Positions 50,701-61,739 of a stretch of 64,000 bases of DNA are shown piece by piece. The position numbers and the translations under genes were made by a program. The notes beneath the pieces were generated by a model that saw only the letters and a program-made list of their open reading frames with translations, had not been told where the DNA came from and ran no database searches. This DNA comes from Prorocentrum cordatum. Lineage: Eukaryota; Sar; Dinophyceae; Prorocentrales; Prorocentraceae. Every line of letters begins with the position of its first letter. Position 1 is the stretch's first letter. The DNA is taken from contig CAUYUJ010017808.1 of the NCBI GenBank assembly GCA_963575745.1, positions 1 to 64,000 of the forward strand, written 5' to 3'.

Positions 50701-51580
50701 GCCACCGCAGTCCGTGCGGCCGAGTGGAACGGCCTGCTGAAGGGCCAAGCAAAAACAACCCTGGCTGCCGTGGGCAAGGTTGACCGTTGTTTACATGGAC
50801 CGTCTCTGCCTCTACACTCACGTGCGTGCCGTCGGCGACGTGCGTCCCCTTCCTTCTTCTGGGCAGTGAGGCCTGGCACAAGTACACCGTGCACCAGCAA
50901 CACGAATGGAGGGCGCTGGGCGCTCGTCGACCAGCTGCGGTTCGTCGAACTGGCGTGCGACGAGCACCGGTCGTGGCCGCGGGGCCCGTGGGTGTTGGCA
51001 AACTCGTCCGCCGTCGGCGTCACGGGAGGCACCTCCGGAAAGGACTCGGGCGCACCCGAGCCACAGGAGGCCCAGACGCGGTGCACGGAACCCGATGCGG
51101 ATCTTCGCGCTTGCCGGCGCGACGTGTGCTTCGTGTCTCGCGGGATGCTCCACACGGCTCTAGTTCATCGCCCTCTCGTCGAAAGCCGGCACAGGACCCG
51201 CTGCATAGAGTGGTGCGTTGCCACTTGCCACTCTATGACAACCCGAAGAGAGTGACGCGCTGATCGCGTTCGATTCTCGAGAACGGCGGCTCGCGCAGAA
51301 GTCTGGGATGAAACATCCTAAGGGCCAAACTCCAGCTGTCAGACCTGATGGCCAGAGATTGGGAAGGGTGTGCATGTAGCAGTTCAGCTTCCTTTGATTT
51401 GCGTCGCTTGCAGCATACTGCTGGCAACAAGCAGGAGGGAAAATGGAGGAGGAAGGGGAGGAGGGAGGGAGGCTGATGCAGGGGGAAGAGGGCCCCCCCC
51501 TCGTCTGCTGCCAGTCTGCCCCCCTCCGCCTCCGCCACGTTTCTTTAACCACCTGTGAGACTTTTCGAAACCGCCGTCTT
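50701..51580. other. no supported gene; several overlapping frames
   Basis: Open frames exist on both strands at 50700-51260, but none shows a recognisable domain or a clear advantage over the others. Left unassigned. Confidence 0.4.
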
Positions 51581-51582
51581 TC

Positions 51583-51746
51583 AAAGGGTCCCGGGACACA
51601 CAAATAAAAAAAAACAGATCCTGCGGATCCTGATATGTTCCATATTTCCTGGATGTTGGTGTTCCCCCACACACACACACACTTCCCATGTGTTCCATAT
51701 TATCCTGGGAATCGACGGTTGTATCTGTGTGGTTTCTCCCCTGCCG
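51583..51746. repeat. dispersed repeat family R1, copy 4 (diverged)
   Basis: GGGACACACAAATAAAAAAA, CCATATTTCCTGGATGTTGG, CTGGGAATCGACGGTTGTAT and TGTGTGGTTTCTCCCCTG follow the order seen in the other copies; a CA tract has expanded within it near 51670. Confidence 0.7.
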
Positions 51747-51802
51747 CCTTCTTCTGTCGTGCTGTGACAAACTCGGAGTCGGAGGGCGCAAGCTCCTTCG
51801 CT

Positions 51803-52770
<968 letters not shown>

Positions 52771-53194
52771 CTCGACTAATTGAGCGGCCGCGCCACCATT
52801 CCCCTTGCGCAATAAGGGCGCAACGCAAGCAAAGCATTCACGCCAACCACATTGGCTTCCTCGCGGCCTCGCTTAGAATGGAATGGCAAGATCGACGACC
52901 TTGTGTCATACACCTTTTACCCTTCGCATCGCAAAACGGCCCACGCGTTGCTCCAAACGCACAGCATGCCAATGCTTAACGGAACAGTGCAGTCGGAGTT
53001 GTGCACAACTGCATTCGCCGAAACTGCTGGAAGCTCGAGAAATAAGAGACGCGAACGCCACAGCGCTGGCTGCGCAATAAGACGCAAGCAAGCACATGAA
53101 GGGCCGACATCGCGCCCCCTGGCACGAGGAGGCGTGATAAAATCTCATGCGCCCTGTGGTAGGGCGTGTGTAAATATTTCAAGGGTCTTCCCCA

Positions 53195-53665
53195 GGGTCA
53201 CAAACACTTTGGGCACCCAATAGCCCCCCAGACGACCCCAAGATGCGCCAAAGGGCCCCCTAGGAGGCATCAAAGAGATCAAGAGGTCTGATGGGAAAGC
53301 GAGAGCAACTGAAATCGCAAAAGTAATCCTCCCAGTTTCACCGTTGCGCTTACCTCTCAACTCGACATTGCCACAGAGATGCCGAACGAGCCACAGAGAG
53401 GAGCCAGAGAGGAGCCCAGAGATGAGCCACAGAGATGCCTCTCAACTAAGTTGGCCCAGAGAGGAGCCACAGAGATGCCGAACGAGCCATATGAGGATCC
53501 CAAGAAGCCCCCCAGACAGCCCAGAGCAGACCCAAGAGGGGCCCAGAACGACCCAAGAGATGCAGAGAGCACCCAAAGACGGAGCCAAGCCAGCACAAGA
53601 TGGCCCAAGACGGCCACACAGTAGCTCAAGCCAGCCTGAAACGGCCCAGGTAGACCCCATGAGAG
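53195..53665. repeat. degenerate GCCCAAGA / GAGGAGCC repeat block
   Basis: Phrases such as GAGCCACAGAGATGCC, GAGGAGCC, GGCCCAAGA and CCCAAGAGG recur. Same style as the blocks at 10.5 and 17.4 kb, here including a tandem GAGATGCCxxxxGAGCCACAGA unit at 53376-53490. Confidence 0.65.
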
Positions 53666-53831
53666 CCCCTCAAGGAATAATGATGAGAGGTGTCACATGT
53701 TACGACCTCCTGAGCGGTGCGCAAAGTGTCTCCACACAGAGTGCTACGCTGGCGTGGTAGCGGAAGTTGCCGCGCGTAGCTGAATAGCGTGACAACAGAG
53801 TAAAGGCCACAATCGAATTGCTTTGCGGCTG

Positions 53832-54638
53832 TCACACCTGCCCACGCTCATCGTCCCATTCGTCCACTGGTTTCGATGTATCTTTGGACACGATCACACT
53901 CTTCTCCCTGTTCTTCATTTGCAAGTCATAGATCTTATCCGAGAGCTGTATGCGCTGCTCCGGCGTTAGCTCGTTCGACTCAAATTTTTGCATAATCTCG
54001 GTGAGGTCCTGGCCCTGGCTTGTCGCTGCTTTTATCATCCACTCAGCAGCGAGCAGCGAGTCTTGCGGGATGCCGTCGCCCCTATGGAGCATTTGTGCCA
54101 AATACGTCATGCCCTGTGTGTGTCCTTGCTCAGCAGCAGCCCTGAAGGACTTTGCAGCCTCGAACTTGTTCTGTGGAAGACCCATGCCGTGAAGCTTAGC
54201 CCATCCGAGATTGAAGTTCGCACCAGGGTCCCCCTGGGCGGCCGCTTTCTCCCACCACTGGATCGCCAAGGTCTTGTCCTCTGGCAAGCCAACGGAACCC
54301 TGCCAATACCAGATACCCAGCGTCGACTGCGCGATTCTGGACCCATCCATCCCGGCCTGGGTGACTTTCTGGATCCCCTCCAAGATCTTCTCTTGTGGGG
54401 CCCTCCCCTGATCCATGAGCGCAACGGCCTCCTGGTAGAGGTCATCTGCGCTCGCTCTGGTGACGAATCTCTGAAGTCTGCTAGATATGTGTGATGCGAC
54501 TGGCGGATGTTTGCTAAAGTGACGTCCACGTACGAAAATACCGAAGGCGACGTCGGCAACCTGCCAGAGCCCGATCGAAGCCGTCATGGCGACGAGCGCC
54601 AGCCCGATGCTGCGGCATCTTCGCCGAGCGGCTGTCAT
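53832..54638 (-). CDS. Sel1-repeat protein with N-terminal membrane segment
   Basis: 268 residues in a single open frame from ATG to TGA, with no intron. Residues 10-36 are hydrophobic (IGLALVAMTASIGLWQVADV) after an Arg-rich start, a signal anchor or signal peptide. Three Sel1-like (TPR-related) repeats follow: about 100-136 (LGIWYWQGSVGLPEDKTLAI), 137-173 (NLGWAKLHGMGLPQNKFEAA) and 174-209 (YLAQMLHRGDGIPQDSLLAA), each ending in a KAAxQG-type helix. The C-terminus is charged and probably disordered. Sel1 proteins usually scaffold protein complexes, often at the ER membrane or in signalling; the specific role here is unknown. The lack of introns among intron-bearing neighbours could reflect retroposition of an mRNA. 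Confidence 0.85.
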   Translation of the reverse strand: MTAARRRCRSIGLALVAMTASIGLWQVADVAFGIFVRGRHFSKHPPVASHISSRLQRFVTRASADDLYQEAVALMDQGRAPQEKILEGIQKVTQAGMDGSRIAQSTLGIWYWQGSVGLPEDKTLAIQWWEKAAAQGDPGANFNLGWAKLHGMGLPQNKFEAAKSFRAAAEQGHTQGMTYLAQMLHRGDGIPQDSLLAAEWMIKAATSQGQDLTEIMQKFESNELTPEQRIQLSDKIYDLQMKNREKSVIVSKDTSKPVDEWDDERGQV

Positions 54639-54734
54639 CGCACCAGCGCGCGCCTGGAACGCCCGCTGGAGAGGGGTCCCCCGACCCAGCTTGAGCTCAG
54701 ATGGCCACGACAGTGTCGGACTCAGCTGTATAAG

Positions 54735-54975
54735 AAGTCATGTACTGATGCTGCGTGACGCCCTGGTGTTGCGACTGATGATGCAGAGGTCTCTGGCTCG
54801 GTGTTCGCTGATGAGCTGCTCACCATCGACGACTCAGTGCCAAACCGAACTCAGGCATGACAAGAAGTGATGCACTGATGTTGCGTGACGCCCTCGTGTT
54901 GCGACTGATGCTGCAGAGGTACCTGGCCTGACATTCGCCGATCAGCTGCTCACCGTCGAATACTCAAGGCCCAGT
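54735..54975. repeat. two-copy direct repeat, 130-bp period
   Basis: AAGTCATGTACTGATGCTGC at 54735 and AAGTGATGCACTGATGTTGC at 54865 begin two copies that share GCGTGACGCCCT, GTGTTGCGACTGATG, CTGCTCACC and more. The repeat lies just upstream of the Sel1 gene start. Confidence 0.8.
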
Positions 54976-55084
54976 GACCCAACTAAGTGGCAAAACAGGG
55001 TAACGAAAACTCGGCCTGCACACACCACCCTGTCTTTCTGCAGGATGCCTAGTGTTAACCAACGTGGACCCCTAACAGTGTGCT

Positions 55085-55405
55085 TCTAGCAACATATAAA
55101 AGCTGCGCATTGTGTAGAGCAACCTATGTGGTGCAAGACATGCTGTGCAACCGATGATGCGCAGTACATGTTGTGCAATATATGTAGTGCGGTATATGTG
55201 GTAAACATATGTGGAGCACTCGATGTGGCACAATACCGATGGTGCAACGAGTGTGGTTTCGATCTATGTTCTGCGATACAGATTGCGCTCTATGTGGTGC
55301 AGTAGATGTTGCGCCAAATATGTGGTACTAAACATGTTGTGCCAACTATGTGATGCAATATATGTTGTGCAACCTATGCGGTGCAATCTGTGTTGCGCGA
55401 AGCAA
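55085..55405. repeat. degenerate tandem repeat (TATGTTGTGCAA type)
   Basis: About 20 diverged copies of a 15-18 bp phrase such as TATGTGGTGCAA, CATGTTGTGCAA and CTATGCGGTGCAA over 320 bp. Confidence 0.75.
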
Positions 55406-55554
55406 TTCAACACAAAGCAATACGAAGCAAGGCGGAGACGGGGCGGCTGCCGCCAGACCGCCAGCCTTGCGGGACAGCAAGCGACCATAAGCACATCGAG
55501 GACATACCCTGGGGGAGGTCTAGCGCATGCCAAAATTCCTCGGAACACCAAAAA

Positions 55555-55860
55555 TAGCTTCGTACTGGTTGTGGTCGACGTGGCGTCCCGGGACAACCAC
55601 AACCAAAGTGCGCATGTCGAGGTCGGTGTGCTCTCCAAGGGGCACTTCCGAAAAATCGCTTGGTTGCGGTTGTGGTTTTCGTTGTGCCCGGAAGCAAGGC
55701 CCAGACGACGGGCGGCGACTGAGCGGCGACGGGGCGGCGACGGCGGCAACATGGCCACCAGACCGCCAGCCGGGCCCAGACGACGGGCGGCGACGAGGCA
55801 ACGACGGGGGGCGACGGCGGCAACGTGGCAGCCAGACCGCCGGCCAGGCCCCAATCCATG
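55555..55860. repeat. GC-rich tandem repeat with an adjoining hairpin
   Basis: CCCAGACGACGGGCGGCGAC begins two copies (about 55692 and 55776) of a unit near 84 bp ending AGACCGCC(A/G)GCC. Just before it GGTTGTGGTCG and ACAACCACAACC (55567-55605) form an inverted repeat. Confidence 0.7.
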
Positions 55861-56224
55861 AGACTGAACAGTAAGGACCCCCCCCAAAAAAACGACCACT
55901 GCCTGGGGGAAAAAAACTGCATCGATCCGCGAAGGCCCCGACTTACGAGCCTGGAAGATATCTCCATCCCTATGCTGGGCACCTCCTCATCGGGATGCCA
56001 GTCTTAGGGAATCCCTTATTTTTTGAGGGCGAATCCCTAAGATTGTCATCGCCTGTTGGCGTGTCAATCTTAGGGATAGGGATACGTTCGAGGCTGGTAA
56101 CCGACACCTGAAACGGAGGAGAAGTGCGTGCCCGTCGGGGTGTTGCGCGACGCCCAGACCCGAGGGCGCGCCACGAGTGGAGAGCAGTCTCTGGCTTGAG
56201 AGGTTCGGAAGCGCGCAATCGGAC

Positions 56225-56404
56225 TGACTACCTACCAGACCACCCCATCCCAACCCGAAGACCCGAATGTGACCCGAATTTCGGGTTGGGGGGGGGGTAC
56301 GGGTTCCATATGTGTTTTCTCGATGTTCCCCGACCCCCCCCACTGGAAATGGAGGGCAAATCTGAGCCTTCGGGTTGGGTTGGGGTGGTTTGGTAGGTGG
56401 TGAC
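56225..56404. mobile_element. MITE/introner-like element with 34-bp inverted ends
   Basis: The left end ACTACCTACCAGACCACCCC..AACCCGAAG (56227-56260) is the complement of the right end CTTCGGGTTGGG..GGTAGGTGGT (56368-56401) with three differences over 34 bp. TGAC at 56225-56228 and 56401-56404 may be the target duplication. The interior has an ACCCGAATTTCGGGTT palindrome and no reading frame. Whether it lies in a gene is unknown. Confidence 0.8.
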
Positions 56405-56409
56405 GGACG

Positions 56410-58320
56410 GCTCGGCTCGCACAAACCGACGTCCCCGGGGCACCGCCCTGTGACGGCGCCCCGCTCGTCACTGCAGGTTCCAGCCAGGCGGCCCGCGCTG
56501 GCTCGGGTGCAAGCTCGAACTTACCCAGGGCGCCCCTCCTCTGGTCTCACCGATGCCGCTTCACACCCCTTCCCATGACAACTCGACCGGGAATCGCGCA
56601 CGGTCAAAGTCCAGAGAACGGGTGCAAAGTAAGGATGCAAGACCCTTGAAAGTCCCATTTACCATTTAGCATCCTTACTACTAAGTCTGTCTGTATGGAC
56701 GGGCTGGTGGGTGTACGCAGAACGTCAAGAATATGATCGCCTTGCGCACCTCAGGACGACCTGCTCGCACCCAGTCGCGCTCACGGGTACCAACCCGTCT
56801 GACACTGCGAGCGGAGTCCAGCCCCGACGCTGAGCACGACCAGGACATCTGCAGGAAGCACATCAAAAGTACCAACCATCAATCGGCGGTGGAAAGACCT
56901 CCCTTTAGTAGACCTCCCCTTAGTGGAAACGGCCTGGGACCGAAACCGGCGGACCTGGATCCGCAGAAATGACGGCCGCGACGCCCTCTCGCGAACCGAG
57001 AACGGCCAATTCCTTAATCGACGTGTCAGGGTAGGAGGTCTGTCCACCCCCGATTAAGACACAATTGACCTCAAAAGCGGTCAACATGTGCACATCCACG
57101 CCAACGCGGTCTCGATTCCGGGGCGCGATCCCGCGGACACGCGGTCGCACGGATACGCTCCGCGCAGAGCATCCCCCAAAAAACACCCTGTCTCCGCGTG
57201 GTCGGCCCAAGGGCCCGGCCAACGCCTACGAAAACCATCTGGACCATCATGACCCTTCATGGTTTTCGGCGAATCGAGGAGAACGAAGAGGAGTACGGAA
57301 AATACTGCGAAGAAGCTTCCTCATGAGCGCAAATCATCCTGACTTCCGTCGCGCGAAGAAGTGGGCCCCCGACCGCGCCCCTGGACACCGTTTACAGGAA
57401 ATTCTGGGGAAATCCGGGCGAATGCCAGATTGGCGGGCTCGCTTGGGAGGTCTTCACGAGACTTGCCTCGGAGCCCCCCCGCGCGCGGCCCCAGCGGAGA
57501 AGGGCAGAGAGGAAGCAAGAAAGCAGAGGGGGGGGGGAGGGGGAGGGGGGAAGAGCTGGGGGAAAACGAGAAATGGGTCCTGGGGACAAACAAAACAGGA
57601 GAAAGGCGGAAAAGGGCAGAGGGAGAGCAAACAAAAATGCAGAGGGCAAAGGGGCAAAGAGAACAGGGTCCAGAAGAAAATACAGCCAAAACGTGTATTG
57701 AGGACGGGTGGTAAGGACGCAAGACCCTTGGAAGCCGAAATCGGGAGTTTTCGTGCGGCGGGCGACCCGTGAAAGCGGCAAAGGACGGGCCGCAGATGCA
57801 AGGACACTGTAAGAAGGGAAGAAGGCGGAAAGAGGGCAGAGTGGTAGCAAAGAAGAGCAGAGGAAAGGGAAATCAGAGGGCAGAGGGGGCAAAGAAAAAA
57901 GGCACAAGGGGAAAAGCAGCAAAGGTCCCGAAGAGCGGCGGGCAGGCCAGGGGGGGAGGGGACCAAAGAAAGGGGGAGACACCGCCCCCCTTCCAAAAAA
58001 AAGGCTCCGTCAGCAAAGCCCACGCCCCGAGGGGGAGACAACAGAAAAGAGGGTCAGGGATAACAAGACAAAGGCGGGCAGGGGAGCGCGAGGGGAAGGC
58101 GGGGGGGGGGCGGAAGGGGAGGAGAAAGGCGGGGGGCGCGGGCGCAAGACGTGCGCAATCACCTTCAAGACCACCCTCCGGGTGCTACAAACGCTGGGAC
58201 AGGATGGGTCAAATTTCGGCGTTCGATCTGCTTCTCGAATTGGCAACAACCTTACTATTACAACTCTTCCGCGCCGCCCAAACCCTTCTGATAGTTTAAA
58301 CTGTCCTAACGATGTGAACG
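56410..58320. other. no supported gene; purine-rich in part
   Basis: Contains a purine-rich segment (57500-58130) whose Lys/Arg/Glu or Phe/Leu/Pro frames are composition artefacts. No convincing exon recognised. Confidence 0.5.
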
Positions 58321-58322
58321 CT

Positions 58323-58391
58323 AGCTCCCGCTCCCTTCCCTCCTTTTTTCATTGGCTCAAGCACCAAGGTTCCGAGGCCGCTCCCGGCCCC
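58323..58391 (-). repeat. split direct repeat B2
   Basis: 69 bp on the plus strand from AGCTCCCGCTCCCTTCCCTC to GGCCGCTCCCGGCCCC. It differs from B1 (58597-58665) at about three positions. Confidence 0.85.
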
Positions 58392-58501
58392 TAGCGCGGG
58401 GCCGAAGCGGCAGACAGCTAGCACAGGAGGCGCAGCGGCGCCGCAACAATCAAGTGAAAAACCAGGGTGGGCGGGCGGGACAAGCGGCCCCACCCTTGAG
58501 C

Positions 58502-58596
58502 CCAAAACGGCAGCAGGCAAGCGGCGCGCGCGGCTAAGATGCGAGGAGGGGGGACGCGGGGAGTCGAACTTTGCTTCACCTTTGTGAGTCCGAGTT
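58502..58596 (-). repeat. split direct repeat A2
   Basis: 95 bp containing CGGCAGCAGGCAAGCGGCGC, GGCTAAGATGCGAGGAGGGG and TTTGCTTCACCTTTGTGAG. It matches A1 (61624-61720, 97 bp) with a 2-nt length difference and a few substitutions, and abuts B1 exactly. Confidence 0.88.
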
Positions 58597-59700
58597 AGCT
58601 CCCGCTCCCTTCCCTCCTTTTTTCATTGGCTCAAACACCAGGGTTCCGAGGCCGCTCCCAGCCCCAATGCCAATGACGGAAAAGAAGGGAGCGGCAAAGG
58701 AACGGGGCACTGCGGTGCCTAATTCTCGGGGCCAGGAGTCATCGACGACGCCCTGCGCCAGCAAGCCGGCGGCCACCTCGTCGCCCGACACGCACGGCCG
58801 GGCTGATGCCACCGATGGCCAACCACCCCGTGCGAGCATGGCTTCCACGCCCGACGCAGCAAAAACGTCTGCGGCAGCGCCCCGCCGGACGTCGCGCCCA
58901 AACCACGCCTCGGGGCTAGCGACCCCGACCGCCCGCAAGTGGCACAGGAGCTCTGCCGCCCAGGACTCAGGAGTGCATCCGCCGAGCGGGCGGCCCCCGA
59001 CCCCGAGGAGCTCATCCCAAACGGGTAACCACGTGCGAAGGCAGATGCCTTCATCCACCCCGCACGTACAAAAGGCGAAAACGGTGCACAAGTCGATCCT
59101 CTGCTTCCGGCGGATCGGCCCGTACACGAACCGACCGCCCTGCACCTGCACGCGAGCGCGCGTGCACTGCGCAAACAGCTCGGATGGCATCCGCAACAGA
59201 AAATTGCATGCAAGCGCTGCAATGACGCACCACCACCTGCGCTGACGCGACAGCGCGATGCGGAGCAACCGCCGCAGCAGCAGTCGGTCAACCCGTTGCC
59301 TGGGTAGCCGGGGCGCCCGGCATTTGGCTGTGCCCAAACGAATGCCGCGCAAGATGACGTCCTGATCGCCTTGCCAGGGAACGCCACCGACCTGATGCGC
59401 CAGGGCCCACGCGCTCAACCACCCACGCTGTGCGGAGACACACGCGCAAATTACAGCAACCCTACGAACGCGCTGCACGGAGCACCCCAGCGGGGGTTCA
59501 CCTAACAACTCGCTGGCCCACGCAATCATACGCAAATGCGATGCGTAAGTCCGCAGCGTGGACGGAACCGTTTTGCACAGGAACCGTTCTTGGACCACCG
59601 AGTCCGCAACGGCCATGAGGTTCGCGCCAGCCGCACGGGCTTCAGCCACGGCTGTCAACACCACGCGCGGGGGCGCCCCGTCGGGGTGTTTCTGGCTACA
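58576..59700 (-). pseudogene. tyrosine recombinase of the DIRS-like element
   Basis: An open minus frame of about 375 residues. An N-terminal helical region (VPSTLRTYASHLRMIAWASE) resembles the SAM-like core-binding domain. The catalytic domain includes ACNFLLRMPSELFAQ (box I arginine, codon 59193-59191) and GRDVRRGAAADVFAASGVEA (box II). In the family box II is HxxR; here the histidine is arginine. The terminal nucleophile, expected as tyrosine in an ARPYV-like context, reads ARPCVSG. It therefore probably cannot cut and join DNA. The C-terminal 25 residues (GLGTLVFEPMKKGGKGAG) are encoded by repeat B1. Confidence 0.7.
58597..58665 (-). repeat. split direct repeat B1
   Basis: 69 bp, inside the 3' end of the recombinase frame. 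Contains TTCATTGGCTCAAA; the B2 copy reads TTCATTGGCTCAAG. Confidence 0.85.
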
Positions 59701-60499
59701 CCCCCTGCCCTGCTGAGAGTAACCATCATGTCCCAATTTCGCCAGTCTGTTGTTTGGGTGATGGAGTCGAGGACGCCCCAATACGCGCCCCACAGTGCTG
59801 CGGCACCTTGCGGCGCAGCTGCGGCTGCAATGGACTGCACCCCGCGGGGGCCCCAACAGGCAGCGCGCGGGTGGCCAAGCGGGCCACCGCTGCCACCGTG
59901 GCCAGCGGAGCCAGACGAGCCCGCGGGCTGCCCCGCGGCGCCGCAGGCGGACGAGCTAAGCTCCGCGGCGGCCGCAACGACGAGCGCGTCGGAAGCCGGA
60001 GCGGCCGGCGCCTGCCGCTCTGGCCCGGCGGCTCGCTGCACGACGGCGCGCGGCCGCTTGGGCGATGGGAACCGCGGCCCCACCCTGCGCAGCTTTCTCC
60101 TCACACGCCGGAGGGCGCCAGCGCGCCGGCGGGCGCGCGAGCCGAGACGGCTGCACGAGCCTCGTGCGGTGGAGCTCCCCCACATCTTCCTCGCCCTCGT
60201 CTCGTTCTCGCCCCCCCTCCTCGCCCCCCTTCCTGGCCCGGGGAATCGCCGGGATTTTTACGGGGGGGGGGGGGCGGGCGGCGGGTCCGCGCTCGCCCTT
60301 CCGCGTCGCGCCGGCGGGCGCCCTCGCGAGGAGTTCGGCCGGTTGAGACTCGCCGCGGCTCTTCTCCTGGCAAGGGAATCGCAGGAAATCGCACGAGCGG
60401 ACGCTTGCGACCTCTGGTCGCCTCCTCTCCTGGCCGGGGGAATCGCAGGAAGTTCCACGAACGGACTCCTGCGGGCCACTCACAGCCAGCAGACCCGCC

Positions 60500-60697
60500 G
60501 AGCGGACCCGCCCCCCCCCCCGGGAAGGGGGGGGCAGGGAGGGCGGGAGCAGACACGGGGAAGCGGGAGGAGAAGGGCGGGAGGGACGGGCAGGGGGGGG
60601 CAGGAAGGGGAGGGGGAGGGCGGAAGCAGAAGGCAGGGGGGGGGAGCAGAGAGGCGACGTCACGACGACGACGACGACGACAACGACGACCCCACTT

Positions 60698-60700
<3 letters not shown>
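60500..60700. repeat. C run, purine-rich tract and (GAC)n
   Basis: C homopolymer near 60507, a G/A-rich tract to about 60650, then GAC units at 60662-60690, in the spacer of the DIRS-like element. Confidence 0.8.

Positions 60701-60702
<2 letters not shown>

Positions 60703-60778
<76 letters not shown>
60703..60778. repeat. (AT)n microsatellite
   Basis: About 35 TA units with one TATTATA slip near 60749, between the RNase H and recombinase segments. Confidence 0.95.
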
Positions 60779-60904
60779 CCCGCAGCAGGACACGCGCCGG
60801 CTTACACTCCGTGGCAGCGGCCAAGGTTCGCCGAAAGCGTCGGCGATACAGTAACCACTTCCGCCCCGAGCCTACGAAGCGCGGCTTCGCCGTCCTCGCG
60901 CGAG

Positions 60905-61559
60905 GCTGGGTCGAGCGGATTCGACTGCGTATGTACATATTCAAACCACGCTCTGATGTCGCATCGACACAGCTGTTCGTGGATGGCCCCCACCACGCAC
61001 GCTACATGTGGAGATTCGGCATATCCTTTGATACACCCATTGATGGCTGCAGTGTTGTCCCCAAAACAGAACACACAGTGAGAGCGCAGCCGGTCGCCCC
61101 ACAATTCGAACGATTTTACGATCCACCACGCCTCTGCGCCATTGATGGCGTGCTCTTCACAAGGGCCTAAAGTTGCAAACCTGGCAGCACGACGCTGAAG
61201 CCCACCCGCAGGTTCTGGCCGGGCACGACCAAGAGGGCCGCTGCCCGCTTCGAGGTTAGGGTTGCGTCGCCGTACAGCACTGCGACTGGAGCTCCAGTCG
61301 GAGGCAGCTGTACAACGCGCGGCGGGCCATTGCGCAGTAGGGCTGCCCACAGGTGCAAAGCGACCTGCACGGGCGGCGGCCACGCGCCGGCATTCTGGAT
61401 TGCCTCCATGTTCCCCAGCGCTTCAAAAAGCAGTCGCCGGGCGTGCGCGCCCGCTTTGCCGTGGAGGCCGCGCGAAGCAAAAACGAGCTTCCCTACGCAC
61501 GTCGACGCGGCGCCTGCCAGCGGGCGGGCGCGGGCCAACTCTTCGCATTCCTGCGCCAA
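60905..61559 (-). pseudogene. RNase H domain of the DIRS-like element, frameshifted
   Basis: The first frame (61559-61170) ends with VAVLYGDATLTSKRAAALLV, carrying the first RNase H aspartate. A second frame (from about 61215) continues HAINGAEAWWIVKSFELWGD, then FCFGDNTAAINGCIKGYAES and FEYVHTQSNPLDPASREDGE, which match the DNTAAI and NPADxxSR motifs typical of DIRS and related elements. A one-base shift near 61180 is needed to join them. The upstream part (LAGAASTCVGKLVFASRGLH) resembles the connection region after an RT, but no RT palm precedes it. Confidence 0.7.
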
Positions 61560-61623
61560 CGGCTCGCGCCGGCAACTGCGGTTGCCGACGCGCGGGCCTC
61601 TCTCGCAGGAGGTGAACAGAAGA

Positions 61624-61720
61624 CCAAGACGGCAGCAGGCAAGCGGCGCGCACGCGGCTAAGATGCGAGGAGGGGGGACGCGGGGAGTCTAACTTTGCTT
61701 CACCTTTGTGAATCCGAGTT
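61624..61720 (-). repeat. split direct repeat A1
   Basis: 97 bp with the same sequence as A2 apart from a CA insertion and a few substitutions. It marks the 5' end of the element on its coding strand. Confidence 0.88.
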
Positions 61721-61739
61721 TTCAACTTCGGCGTTTCGA

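Larger units (their letters stand above)
58323..61720 (-). mobile_element. DIRS/PAT-type tyrosine-recombinase retroelement, lacking reverse transcriptase
   Basis: Read on the minus strand the order is: repeat A1 (61720-61624), RNase H segment (61559-60905), low-complexity spacer with an AT microsatellite, tyrosine recombinase (about 59700-58720), repeat B1 (58665-58597), repeat A2 (58596-58502) directly abutting B1, 110 bp, and repeat B2 (58391-58323). A1-ORF-B1-A2-B2 is the split-direct-repeat layout of PAT/Ngaro-type DIRS elements. These copy RNA into a circle and insert it with a tyrosine recombinase, leaving no target duplication. No reverse transcriptase lies between A1 and RNase H, and the recombinase has lost key residues, so this is a defective copy. 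Confidence 0.75.

Noticed and set aside
50584-51260. plus-strand gene after the polypurine tract
   Set aside because: Three frames on two strands are open over the same region with no domain or codon preference to decide between them.
59536-61170. 544-codon plus-strand frame
   Set aside because: It runs antisense through the DIRS-like element, its C/G-rich spacer and an AT microsatellite; composition follows the repeats.
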